From contig NC_045143.1 in NCBI RefSeq assembly GCF_008831285.2, positions 24,945,662 through 25,009,661 of the forward strand: 64,000 nucleotides of DNA, given 5' to 3'. The notes beneath the pieces are model-generated. The model searched no databases and was not told the DNA's origin. It saw only the letters and a program-made list of their open reading frames with translations. Below are positions 47,801 through 57,806 of the stretch, one piece after another. Each line of letters starts with the position of its first letter. Within the stretch, counting starts at the first letter, position 1. The stretch is from Nymphaea colorata (Eukaryota; Streptophyta; Magnoliopsida; Nymphaeales; Nymphaeaceae). Made by a program: the position numbers and the translations under genes.

Positions 47801-50800
47801 TCATGGCTGCCCGGCAATGCATCGAGCCGATGTGATTAAACACAACACCCAATGCAATGCATCGAGCCGATGTGATTAAACACAACACCCAATGCAATGC
47901 ATTGGGTAGTGTGCTGTGAGAGGCTAGAGGATTTCTCCATCCAAACCCGAACAGAGAAATCCAATATATATATAATGTATGTATAGGTGTGATTTCTTTC
48001 CATTAAAAATTTCTCCTATGAACAAAAAGAATGCATTGGATACACAAGGTGGGGTCGCAGTATCTCTAATTATAGTCCTAGCTTGACCAAAATTACCCAA
48101 AAGAGCCTCCAATCAGACGATCTAACTAGTGTTTAATGTGTTGATTAGGCCTCCATCTGTGTAAAGATGGAACCAAAGGAAAAACGTAGTTAAAAAACAG
48201 ATAGAAGGGAAAGGATTTTGCGTAGATAATCAACCGGCAAAAACTAAATGGAAAAGGAAAGAGTAGAAAAAACATGTGATGAGGAAAAGAGAAAATCTGA
48301 AGCAAGGCTGCAAGAGTCCAACCATCAAATTTGAACATGAGAATCTGTTAACGATCAATCATAAAGAAAATCGTCGTAATGTTAATTTGTGCTTTTATAC
48401 ACATTGTATTTGAGATATTGTAAGTTCCCACTGTCATATGTGTTTGAAACCGCCAGATTTTTTAACAAGGCATCTGTTGGTATATTCCTGTTTTTGTTCT
48501 CTATTTCTATATTATTCTTCAAAGTAATTGAATGGCTTAAGCATTAAAAATGTGGGCCTATTTGATGACATTTTTTGAAGAAGGGCAAAAGTGCTTGTTT
48601 GTTGCAATACTTATATAGGCACTGAAATACATATTAGAAAATATAAAATGAGCTCTCAGGATAGGACACCACATGGTTCTATAACTTGCTAACATATGGC
48701 ACTTGATTGCTAGTCTTTGAAGTTATATGTTCACATCTTAAATCTTACCAAAAGCTTTAGTTGGTGCTTTTCATTCACATTTTACATTTGCTTTTTCATT
48801 TATGAGAATGACAGGCAGTATGGGAAGACAATATCGATCCCGATAACATGACCTATGAGGTACGTTATAGATAACTCATCCTGCTTACAAAGTAGAATTT
48901 GATATATAATTTTGTTCTTGTATTGACACGAACACTACAACTACTGGATCAGTGATCCTTATTATTGGATTCAGAAGCGAAAATCAATGTACAATCTATT
49001 GTAGTTGAGTGTATGGTTCCTTACAACAGCTGGTTATAATGGTACTATCTGTAATGCTTTCCATTCAACAACCTACTTGAGTTTCAGCCTGTGCCTGAGC
49101 CAAAATTTGATGGGCAGCAGCTCACCTTTGGCAACTATCTGCCTAGGTCCCTTATCTGTTCTGCAGTTGCTTTCAAGCAAATAAAGGACCTGGTCCCACA
49201 TAGGAGAAAATGTAATTGACTTCAGCGGGTGGGAGAAGCCTCATTCAGCTTTAGTGTATATATAGTGAAGATTTTAGTTATTCCAAAACTTTGAATCTCA
49301 TAGTATTTGCTTGTATAAATTGCAGGAATTGTTAGACCTTGGTGAGGCAGTTGGCACCCAAAGCAAGGGCTTGCCAAAGGAGATCATTTCGACCCTTCCA
49401 ATTTCAAAGTACAAATGCAGTATCTTCTCAAGAAAAAGAACACGGGAAAGGTACTATGTGTTCTTTAATGCCCTTTTTAACATGGTTGGTTAATATTATC
49501 AGCCGTTCTTCATGCTGTCAGGCATTTCCATGGATAATAAATAGACTCTGTTTCCTCTTTTTACGTTATAAGCATGTGATTTTGCATACTTATCTCCAAT
49601 TGATATCTTAGAGAAAATTAAAAATTTGCTATGAATCTCCTAGAATTTTATCTATTTCACACACTTCTTTGCACACATAAAGATACTTGAAATGTAAGTG
49701 AGCTTTACCTTTCTAAAGTTATCAACTAGTGGGCGACTCAGCATTATCAGCAGCCAGAGATTCGGACAAGTCTTTAAAGAAAAACTTTTGTGCTATTACA
49801 GATAATATCTGTGTTGCAGCGGAGAAGAAGAGAGTGAGAGAGAGAAGCTGCCGTGAGATTGAACCTTGAGAACCTTTCCTTACGATAACCCTCATCTCTC
49901 TTATAAAAGAGATTAGGGTAAAAAGGGATTTACAAAATAACTCAATGGAAAATAAGAAAAATATTAAAGAGATCTTATAACTCTTTAATATTACAAAGAA
50001 CCTCCTAAAACATAAAACTTTTCTTGTTTAACACTCCCCCTCAAGCTGGAGCATACATATTAAACATGCTCAGCTTGTCACAACATCTAGAGAAATCACC
50101 AATAGGAAGAGCTTTGGTGAAGATATCTGCAGCTTGATCTTCTGAAGGAACATGAGCAGTGGCAATGGTTCCTGCTTGAACGAGATCTCGAATGTAATGG
50201 CAATCCACCTCAATATGTTTAGTTCTTTCATGGAAAACTGGATTGTTTGCAATGTGTGTGGCTGCTTGATTGTCACAATACATCTTCATGGGAAGTGTGA
50301 TTGACACACTTAAGCTGGATAGCATGGATCTAGCCCACGTCATTTCTGCTGCTGTTTGAGCCATAGCTCTGTATTCGGATTCTGCACTAGATCTTGACAC
50401 CACACCTTGTTTTTTGCTTCTCCACGATATGAGGTTTCCTCCCACAAATACACAAAATCCTGTGGTAGATTTTCTGTCCTCTACTGAGCCAGCATAATCA
50501 GCATCACTATAGGCTTCCACTTCCAGAGTCTTGCCTTTTGTGAACAAAAGGCCTTTGCCAGGAGAAGATTTCAGATATTTAACCACCATCAAAGCAGCAT
50601 CCCAATGAACTTTCCTTGGTTTTTCCATAAATTGACTTAGTTTTCCCACTGCAAAACTAATGTCTGGTCTTGTCACGGTAACATAGAGAAGTTTTCCAAT
50701 AAGGGATCTGTAAGATCTAGAATCCACTAATTCTGTTTGGTCATCATGAAGATGTATACGTGGATTCATAGGTAAATTTGCCGGTTTAGCTCCTAGCATC

Positions 50801-53800
50801 CCTGTGTCCTGCAATAAATCAAGAACATATTTCCGTTGAGAGAGAACAACACTCTCACCATTGCGAGCAACTTCTATTCCCAAGAAGTATCGTAGAGGAC
50901 CTAGATCTTTCGTCACAAAGTGTTTTTGAAGAAACAACTTTGCATCAGAAATTTCTTGATCAGAATCACCTGTCAGGATAATATCATCAACATAAACCAC
51001 GAGAACAGTTATACCTCGGGAAGCCTTCTTGATAAACAAGGAATGATCAAGAGGAGATCTCACAAAGCCACACTGTGAGACTACCTCGGAAAACTTGTGA
51101 AACCACGCACGAGGACTCTGTTTGAGTCCATAAATAGCTTTCTTCAGCTTGCACACTTTTCCACACTCTCCCTGTCGTTCAAATCCCGGTGGTTGTTGCA
51201 TATAGACAGTCTCATCAAGATCACCATACAAAAAGGCGTTTTTGACATCCAGTTGATACATGTGCCAGTCATGGTGGACAGCCACAGAAATAATAAGACG
51301 AATGGTTCCCAGCCGAGCAACTGGAGAGAAGGTCTCAAAGAAATCCACACCGTAGGTCTGCGTGTAGCCCTTAGCAACCAATCGAGCTTTGTATCGTTCC
51401 AAAGAACCATCAGAATTATACTTAACTGTGAATACCCACTTTGAGCCAACAATATCACATCGAGGAGGAGGATCAACAAGTTCCCAAGTGCCCCTCTGCA
51501 CTAAGGCATCCATCTCATCTTGCATAGCCCGTCGCCATTGGGTGTCTAATAAGGCCTGCTGGTGACACGTAGGAACTGTATGAGCAGCCAAAGCATGAAT
51601 GAATTGTTGCATATTTTTACTAACCCCATCAGTAGACACAAAATGAGATATAGGATGTAAAGTACATTGTCGTCTGCCTTTGCGAAGAGCAATAGGTAAG
51701 TCTTGACAAGGATCAGAATGAGTAGGGCTATGCGCTTCAGATGTACTTACCTCCTGAGAAACGGTTGGCAAAAGATTATGAGAAGGGTCCTGTCGACGTG
51801 TGTAGACCAGCGGTGGATCACGAAACTTGGACACAACAGACGAAGGAGATTCAACAGGGAACGACTCCAAAGGAATAGGAGGAATAGGCAGTGGGTCTGG
51901 AGACCGTAGCATCTCAGTAGACATAGGAGTGAGGCTATAATAAGGTTGAGACTCAAAGAAAGTGACATCCGCACTGATATACTCTTTTTGGGTCAAGGGA
52001 TCAAAGCATTTGTAGCCTTTATGGTTTCTGGAGTAGCCAATGAAAATGCATTTAATGGCTTGGGCTCCCAATTTGTCACGTGTGGGTCCAAGAATGTGAA
52101 CAAAGCATGTGCAACCAAATACTTTGGGAGCCACTGGAAACAAAGATCTTTGTGGGTGCACAAGTTTAATGGGGATCTGGTTATCAATGGAGGATGATGG
52201 TAAACGATTGGTTAAGTAGCAAGCAGTAAGAATAGCATCTCCCCAAAAATATGCAGGGAGATTAGTATGAAGCATAAGGGAACGAGCCACATTTAAAAGT
52301 TGACGATGTTTTCGCTCAACTATTCCATTTTGCTGGGAAGTATGGGGACATGTAAACTGAGGAGAAATGCCATTATCTGAGTAAAACTTCATTAAGGTAG
52401 ATGCCTTAAACTCAAGAGCATTATCAGTGCGAATGTTTTTAACAAGAATACCAAATTGGGTCTTTATTTCAATAATAAGGTTTTTGAGAGTACATACGAC
52501 TTCAGACCTTTCCTTCAAAAGGAAAACCCAGGTGACTCGAGAATAATCATCTACGATGACAAGAAAATAACGAAATCTTGACCTACTAGCAACTCTGCTA
52601 GGACCCCACACATCAACATGAAGAAGATCAAATAGTCCACAACTGGACGTACTAAGACTCGATGAATAACTACTACGAGTGTGTTTGCCAAGTTGACAAG
52701 CTTCACACTGGAACGACTCTGGTAAGGAGAGATGTGGAAGGAGATGACGGAGCTTGGAGACAGATGGATGACCAAGTCTGAGATGCCACTGGAACGAGGA
52801 GGACAACGATGTGATCGATGATGCTGCAATACCCACGGGATCCGACAGGAAGTAGATGCCCCCTTTCTCATAGCCTCCACCAATCGTCTTCCCAGTAGGC
52901 AAGTCCTGAAATGAACATAAACCAGAGTCAAACGTAACACGACAATGTAAATCATTAACCAATTGTCCGACAGATAACAAATTTGTGGGAAACTTAGGAG
53001 CATATAACACATTGGGAATAGTCATAGATTGAGAGATCTTGATATCTCCATATCCCATAATGGGTGACAATCTACCATCTGCAAGTCTCACATGACGTAT
53101 CTGAGGTAGTGAGTGTAGCACAGTAAACATAGAAGGCGTACTACAAAAGTGCCTCGATGCCCCAGAATCAATAATCCAAGTAGTACCTGTATCATGTGAG
53201 ATAGTGTCAACAGACATAGCGCTGTCAGTCATAACTGTGGAGGCCGATGGCTGAGTAGATCTGTGTGCTAGAAAGTCCTCATACTCTGACTTATTGATAC
53301 TCACAGTCATTGTCTCAGACTGAGAAGAAGATAAAGACCCATCTACTACTGATGACGCTGCTTGGGCCGCTCCAATAGAAGACTGTAAAGAGTTCTTCCC
53401 TAGCTTTGATGTAACATTTCTGCCTAAGGATGGCGCTGCAGTAGGACGACCATGTTTATCCCAACATCTGTCTTCCAAATGACCTATTTTCCCACAATAA
53501 GTGCACTGAAATCTCCCCCGACCTCCTCCTGACCCACGGCCCATGCCTCTTCCCCTGAATAAACCGCGTCCACGTCCTCCTGAAGCTGCTAAGGCAGAGG
53601 CATGGATATCACTGGCAGGTGAAGAGAGGGTCACAGCAAGACGACTAAGCCTGTTGTAGGCTTCAGCTAGATCAGGGATTTCTGCTCCAGTCAGCATCTG
53701 AGCCTTTGCTACTGCATATTCAGAGGAGAGACCCTGTAGGAATTTCGCAACCATAGACTGTTCACCATGGGTCTTATAACATGTTGGACATGGAGGACGT

Positions 53801-54292
53801 AATGCTTTAAGTCGCTCAGAGATGGACTTAAGGGAAGCGAAGTACTGAGCAAGACTTTGGTCACCTTGTTGCAGATTAAGTAGTTCCTCCTCTACCTGCA
53901 ATATTTTGCTAATATTCCTGTCATTCGAGTAAGTCTGTTTCAAGAAATCCCACATTTGCTTAGCCGAGGTGTAGTATGCAATAGTTGATGCAATTTGGGG
54001 TTGCACACTATTCATGATCCATGACATGACAATATTATTATCTCCCTTCCATGAACTATATTTTCCACTCTTTTCAACAGGTTCGTTTTCTTCTATAACA
54101 TGCTCCTTTTGATGTCCAATCACAGACATCATAAACACACGAGACCAAATCTCATAGTTAGATCCATCTAACTTTACAGTAGAACCATACGAAAATGGAT
54201 TTCCTCCACTTTTAACTTCATGAGAAAAATCAGATTTATTACTTTCAGCCATCATAAATCTGTCCACAAGAGATCAACCACCAATAGCGAGA

Positions 54293-54354
<62 letters not shown>

Positions 54355-57300
54355 CTATTGAGAAAGAAACTGATCAACAAGAACCGACGTCCCACACGGC
54401 AACGTTAGATGCGCAGAAACAATCAACCTGCTGTCCAACTGTTGACAGCAATACCACAACAAAGAAGACTGCAATCTGAAGACAGAAAAACGCTGCTACC
54501 AGCAAGCCCACAACTGAAAACGAATCCCCACTGTTTGTATTGTTTGCGCTGACCAACGACTTATCTATTTATGCATCTAACGCTGTTGTACCACAGTTTA
54601 TCCTTCACAGATCATGAATAATGACAGCAAATAAAACAATCAACATAAACTTGCCATAGACGTCATAGATAGCAGTCCTCCACTTGGCTGCGTTGATCAT
54701 ATAACATATCAAACCATAGGCGATTAATCAGCGCAGACTCCCACACAGCTGCAATACTATATATACTTCTGAAAAATCCACGGCTGGAGTCTATTCACGC
54801 ATCTGTCCTAACGTGAATAGACTCCTCCACACTGTTCCGTTGCTGGAAAACAGCAACTAGAACAGGCGAGAGATGAAGGAGAAAGAAGACGGAGGAAGTA
54901 GAAGAGATCAAGCCTGAAAGGAGACGGAGGATCGCCGATGGTGTGCGTCACGTCCGCGCGCTGGCTGTGTGCTTCAAGTCTCCAGTCACGTCCGTAGCTC
55001 TGATACCATGTTGCAGCGGAGAAGAAGAGAGTGAGAGAGAGAAGCTGCCGTGAGATTGAACCTTGAGAACCTTTCCTTACGATAACCCTCATCTCTCTTA
55101 TAAAAGAGATTAGGGTAAAAAGGGATTTACAAAATAACTCAATGGAAAATAAGAAAAATATTAAAGAGATCTTATAACTCTTTAATATTACAAAGAACCT
55201 CCTAAAACATAAAACTTTTCTTGTTTAACAATCTGAAACAACAAGAGGCAACTTAATTTGCTGAACCAATATTTCTAACATTGTTTTACAGTGAAATTCT
55301 TTTCAGTGTGTGTTCGCTTGACTTCCCTCATGGACAACATATGGATCTTGATATTTTATTTTTAAGGGGTATTTAAATAGATTAGAGGCTTTTCATCAGC
55401 AGTAGATTTATTCATTTGAGACAGAATTATGTTGGTCAACTAGAAATGCAAGGAACTGGAATGTTAATCTGTCACTACTGTTATAGTTTCATCAACAAGT
55501 TGGCTAGCAAAGAATCCTATATAAAATCTGATGAATTATTATCTGGAAATATTATAAAATACTCGGAGCTTTATTCCTCTTTAGACATGTAATATTCACA
55601 AAACTCAAACAACTTTACTTTTGATTTTGGAATAAGTAGATGCAGTAAAGGACCAGTTTTTATCTTATTCTGTAATGGTTATCTACTTTTGAATGGAAAA
55701 ATAGTTTTACCCCTTAGGTTCTTTTGGAAGTAGCTCTCTACAGTCCTAGTTGGTGATACATACTACCTAATATCTGTCATTCTCAATATATGCCATTACT
55801 TCAAGAAGAGTTTTACAGTTTACGTCTGCAAGTGTGCATGCAATAAATGATAATTATGAATATTCTGTGAAAAGCTAGAAGAAACAACTCTGTGATGCCT
55901 GACGATTGCATCTACAATTAGAGAAGTATAACTCTTGAAAAAAAACCAAAAGTCCTAGTATTCCTAGGAATGATGCATCATTTATGCACAAACATGAGTT
56001 TGAATGATCAAGCTTGTACACTCTGGGCACTGATTTTGAAGTACATGAAAACCTGCATACATGTAGAAGTACATGATCTGAAACTCGTTTTGTACTATAT
56101 AAATGATGTAAAATTACATCTGTACTAGAAGAAAATTGGACATTCAGAAATCTGGTACTAGATATTCATATTATCGACGAATATGGATTTGCTTATTTAT
56201 TTATTTACTGATGATGTTCAGTGTGTTTAAGAGAGTGGACTTTTAAATTATGCTGTAAAATCAACAAGTGGTGTTGCATTGGAATCTCCAAATCTGATGG
56301 TCAAACATGGACGAGCCCTTTAGCTGTGGAGACGCCATTGATTGACATGCCATATTTCTGATATTGGATACTGATAATTCTAGACTCCCATTTGTCTTCA
56401 TGGATCAAATTGTTACCTGGTTTTGCTAAATTCTTTTGGTGCAATTGGATTCCTTTTGGAAGTCCTAACATCTTTCACTCAATGTTTTGTCACAGATGTG
56501 TTATTTGTCAAATGAACTACAGAAGAGGTGATATGTGCATGACTCTGCCATGCAAGCATATATACCATTCAGGTTGTGTCTCCAGATGGCTCAGTATCAA
56601 CAAGGTCTGTTTTCTTTGTCATTTTATTAGATTTGCAGGGAGATGCATCTAACTTATATGCTGCAAAACACTGGCTGGTGCACATAAACTGCATTGAACA
56701 TCTAGTAGAATCTTTCAATGTTTATTTGATCTTTTCGTGTTCAAGTGGTTTTACTTGTCTACCAGTAGTGCTGCAATGAAGGTAGCACAATAAAATTCTC
56801 TTTCCCTTTTGCGCCAGATACATCAGTTCGTGTATCTCCTTACAGCGAGATTTCCTGAAACTTAAAACCCAACATGTGGATGAGATTTTGTAAGGGTTCA
56901 AAAATCAACGTCTTAGGTTGGGTCATAAGATTTGATCTATGCATATAAAAATGACAATTCTTTTTGACCCGTATATTTTTTACGTGCCAACCTTATTTTT
57001 ATAAAAAGCCACATAATAGCTTGACAGCTATCAGACAGGCTGTAGATTCACAAGCAAAATTTGATTCCCTTATATACACAAACACCCACACACGGAAACA
57101 TGTCTATGCACGTGCATGGGGAGTACTAAGAAGGAGAACCTAGATGGAGCTTATATTTTCCCAGAAAGTTCATTAAGTTTCCTGATAATAATAAGATCCG
57201 TCCATGGATGGATGCTTCATGTTAACTCCTTGTTCATTTGTACAAGATTTAGGCAAATAGTTAAAACCGCACCTTATTTATGATTTAACAAAAACAAAAA

Positions 57301-57662
57301 CACACTTATCAATATTATTAGAACAAACCTAGTTTTTTTTATGTTAATGGAAAGGCCTGCCTGTCACGTGCCCGTTGTGCGGACATGCTTGGTAGTTTAC
57401 TGCACCTATGTTGATGTGGCTAGCTGGGGGTGCAGGTGTGGGAAACGGCAAAATCATCTTTGGTATCTATTTTAATATGGCTTGCTTGTTAATTTTGTAT
57501 TGTATCAATGCATGTGTTTGTTTAAAATTTTTTTCTTAAAAATCTAGGCTTTTGATTTTGCAAAATTTTATAGGAAACTTCAGAAATATGGCCATATGCT
57601 TGTGTCTTAACCGTAGTACGCGGCAAGACCCTGAAATAGCAGGGCTTTTTCTATCAAAGCAA

Positions 57663-57698
<36 letters not shown>

Positions 57699-57806
57699 GC
57701 TAACACACACACACGCAACCATAATTCCTTCTAACGGATTTTGGTTTTCCCTCAGGCCTGTCCTGTTTGCTTTGTTGAGGTTTCTGGCACAGGAAGGAAG
57801 CAGTGA
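41685..57806 (+). CDS. BB: BIG BROTHER-type RING-H2 E3 ubiquitin ligase, complete
   Basis: Eight coding exons splice in phase: 41685-41825, 43120-43366, 45403-45417, 46170-46204, 48815-48859, 49326-49450, 56496-56604, 57756-57806, giving 255 codons plus TGA, close to the length of Arabidopsis BB. The N-terminus (MNGQRQLELHYIDTGFPYTV) and the block WEDNIDPDNMTYEELLDLGEAVG are BB hallmarks. The RING-H2 finger is complete: Cys204, Cys207, Cys222, His224, His227, Cys230, Cys241, Cys244. In Arabidopsis BB limits organ size by ending cell proliferation through ubiquitination of targets; the same role is inferred here. Introns total about 15.4 kb. Intron 6 (7.0 kb) holds an antisense full-length copia element; both its splice sites are intact. 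The start is the first ATG in this frame and fits family members. Confidence 0.93.
43120..43366 (+). CDS. BB: BB exon 2
   Basis: Acceptor TTGCAG, donor AAT|GTAAGC. Begins GNSYWS and includes DESRRTWGNY, a conserved BB block. Ends in phase 1. Confidence 0.9.
43367..45402 (+). other. BB intron 2
   Basis: A 2.0-kb intron. It carries a tRNA-headed SINE-like repeat at its 5' side and, at 44700-44945, AT-rich sequence dense in ATATCATGATA-type words. Confidence 0.75.
43452..43640 (+). repeat. tRNA-headed SINE-like repeat in BB intron 2
   Basis: A-box-like TGGTCTAGTGGG and B-box-like GAGTTCAAATTCC are spaced as in tRNA promoters, followed by unrelated sequence. The acceptor stem of a tRNA cannot be formed. 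The 3' end is approximate. Confidence 0.5.
45403..45417 (+). CDS. BB: BB exon 3 (15-nt microexon)
   Basis: CTACATCTGGGCAAG lies between TTTCAG and GTAAAAC. It keeps the phase, adding STSGQ in a poorly conserved linker. Because 15 bases are a multiple of three, skipping would also keep the frame; the call rests on the splice sites only. Confidence 0.6.
46170..46204 (+). CDS. BB: BB exon 4
   Basis: Acceptor TTGCAG, donor CACAG|GTGCC. It encodes NRVNHVASSSQ and moves from phase 1 to phase 0. The SSQ just before the next exon fits the family. Confidence 0.75.
46205..48814 (+). other. BB intron 4
   Basis: A 2.6-kb intron without recognised genes. It contains a perfect 40-bp tandem duplication at 47821-47900. 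Confidence 0.7.
47821..47900. repeat. Perfect 40-bp tandem duplication
   Basis: Positions 47821-47860 and 47861-47900 are identical, starting ATCGAGCCGATG. The first copy is preceded by the same GCAATGC that ends each unit, as expected of slippage or unequal exchange. Identity implies a recent event. Confidence 0.95.
48815..48859 (+). CDS. BB: BB exon 5
   Basis: It has 15 codons, AVWEDNIDPDNMTYE, a near-invariant BB block, between GACAG and GAG|GTACG. Confidence 0.92.
49326..49450 (+). CDS. BB: BB exon 6
   Basis: It encodes ELLDLGEAVGTQSKGL, then STLPISKYKC and FSRKRTRER. Donor AAAG|GTACT; ends in phase 2. The copia element begins 362 bp downstream. Confidence 0.92.
49807..49811. repeat. 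Target-site duplication, left copy (ATCTG)
   Basis: Exact match to 55231-55235. Confidence 0.95.
49812..50033 (-). repeat. 3' LTR (222 bp)
   Basis: On the plus strand it begins TGTTGCAGCGG and ends TTTAACA. No difference from 55009-55230 was found base by base. Confidence 0.97.
50034..50045 (-). other. Polypurine tract of the intron element
   Basis: The minus strand reads CTTGAGGGGGAG immediately before the 3' LTR; it overlaps the gag-pol stop codon. Confidence 0.9.
50041..54267 (-). CDS. Copia gag-pol polyprotein, intact
   Basis: A single frame of 1,408 codons; the Met at codon 6 (54252) is the likelier start because the family relic also begins MAE there. Numbering from the first Met: gag about 1-250 with a Gly/Arg-rich linker; CCHC zinc knuckle Cys255, Cys258, His263, Cys268; protease Asp367 in IIDSGAS; integrase zinc site His495, His500, Cys521, Cys524 and DDE triad Asp552, Asp615, Glu651; reverse transcriptase with YVDD at 1092-1095; RNase H from YSDADYAG (about 1253) through SRSSAESEYRA. 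The protein packages element RNA, processes itself, copies RNA to DNA and inserts it. The stop TGA at 50041-50043 overlaps the polypurine tract. Confidence 0.96.
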   Translation of the reverse strand: MDRFMMAESNKSDFSHEVKSGGNPFSYGSTVKLDGSNYEIWSRVFMMSVIGHQKEHVIEENEPVEKSGKYSSWKGDNNIVMSWIMNSVQPQIASTIAYYTSAKQMWDFLKQTYSNDRNISKILQVEEELLNLQQGDQSLAQYFASLKSISERLKALRPPCPTCYKTHGEQSMVAKFLQGLSSEYAVAKAQMLTGAEIPDLAEAYNRLSRLAVTLSSPASDIHASALAASGGRGRGLFRGRGMGRGSGGGRGRFQCTYCGKIGHLEDRCWDKHGRPTAAPSLGRNVTSKLGKNSLQSSIGAAQAASSVVDGSLSSSQSETMTVSINKSEYEDFLAHRSTQPSASTVMTDSAMSVDTISHDTGTTWIIDSGASRHFCSTPSMFTVLHSLPQIRHVRLADGRLSPIMGYGDIKISQSMTIPNVLYAPKFPTNLLSVGQLVNDLHCRVTFDSGLCSFQDLPTGKTIGGGYEKGGIYFLSDPVGIAASSITSLSSSFQWHLRLGHPSVSKLRHLLPHLSLPESFQCEACQLGKHTRSSYSSSLSTSSCGLFDLLHVDVWGPSRVASRSRFRYFLVIVDDYSRVTWVFLLKERSEVVCTLKNLIIEIKTQFGILVKNIRTDNALEFKASTLMKFYSDNGISPQFTCPHTSQQNGIVERKHRQLLNVARSLMLHTNLPAYFWGDAILTACYLTNRLPSSSIDNQIPIKLVHPQRSLFPVAPKVFGCTCFVHILGPTRDKLGAQAIKCIFIGYSRNHKGYKCFDPLTQKEYISADVTFFESQPYYSLTPMSTEMLRSPDPLPIPPIPLESFPVESPSSVVSKFRDPPLVYTRRQDPSHNLLPTVSQEVSTSEAHSPTHSDPCQDLPIALRKGRRQCTLHPISHFVSTDGVSKNMQQFIHALAAHTVPTCHQQALLDTQWRRAMQDEMDALVQRGTWELVDPPPRCDIVGSKWVFTVKYNSDGSLERYKARLVAKGYTQTYGVDFFETFSPVARLGTIRLIISVAVHHDWHMYQLDVKNAFLYGDLDETVYMQQPPGFERQGECGKVCKLKKAIYGLKQSPRAWFHKFSEVVSQCGFVRSPLDHSLFIKKASRGITVLVVYVDDIILTGDSDQEISDAKLFLQKHFVTKDLGPLRYFLGIEVARNGESVVLSQRKYVLDLLQDTGMLGAKPANLPMNPRIHLHDDQTELVDSRSYRSLIGKLLYVTVTRPDISFAVGKLSQFMEKPRKVHWDAALMVVKYLKSSPGKGLLFTKGKTLEVEAYSDADYAGSVEDRKSTTGFCVFVGGNLISWRSKKQGVVSRSSAESEYRAMAQTAAEMTWARSMLSSLSVSITLPMKMYCDNQAATHIANNPVFHERTKHIEVDCHYIRDLVQAGTIATAHVPSEDQAADIFTKALPIGDFSRCCDKLSMFNMYAPA
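54294..54352. repeat. (AT)n microsatellite in the copia leader
   Basis: About 29 uninterrupted AT units lie 27 bp upstream of the first Met of gag-pol, inside the element's own leader. Confidence 0.95.
54997..55008 (-). other. Primer-binding site of the intron element
   Basis: The minus strand reads TGGTATCAGAGC, matching initiator-Met tRNA, with no spacer to the LTR. Confidence 0.93.
55009..55230 (-). repeat. 5' LTR (222 bp)
   Basis: Partner of 49812-50033, adjoining the primer-binding site. A TATA-like TCTTATAAAAG lies near the middle in plus-strand reading. Confidence 0.97.
55231..55235. repeat. Target-site duplication, right copy (ATCTG)
   Basis: Exact match to 49807-49811. Confidence 0.95.
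56496..56604 (+). CDS. BB: BB exon 7 (RING-H2)
   Basis: Acceptor TCACAG, donor AAG|GTCTG. It carries CVICQMNYRRGD, then LPCKHIYHSGC and WLSINK: six of the eight zinc ligands. Confidence 0.93.
57756..57806 (+). CDS. BB: BB exon 8
   Basis: Acceptor CCTCAG. It encodes ACPVCFVEVSGTGRKQ and TGA, supplying the last Cys pair. Followed by a presumed 3' UTR. Confidence 0.9.
   Translation, partial: ACPVCFVEVSGTGRKQ

Larger units (their letters stand above)
49812..55230 (-). mobile_element. Intact, very young Ty1/copia retrotransposon in BB intron 6
   Basis: On the minus strand: 5' LTR 55009-55230, primer-binding site 54997-55008, leader 54268-54996, gag-pol 50041-54267, polypurine tract 50034-50045, 3' LTR 49812-50033. 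The two 222-bp LTRs appear identical and the 5-bp target duplication ATCTG (49807-49811 and 55231-55235) is perfect. The reading frame is open throughout and every catalytic motif looked for is present. It lies antisense to BIG BROTHER. The relic at 2895-8478 is an old member of the same family. Nothing in the sequence would prevent autonomous transposition, though activity itself cannot be seen from DNA. Confidence 0.97.
49451..56495 (+). other. BB intron 6 with copia insertion
   Basis: Of 7,045 bp, 5,424 bp are the copia element plus its extra target duplication, so the original intron was about 1.6 kb. Flanking intron sequence has no recognised features. Confidence 0.85.
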
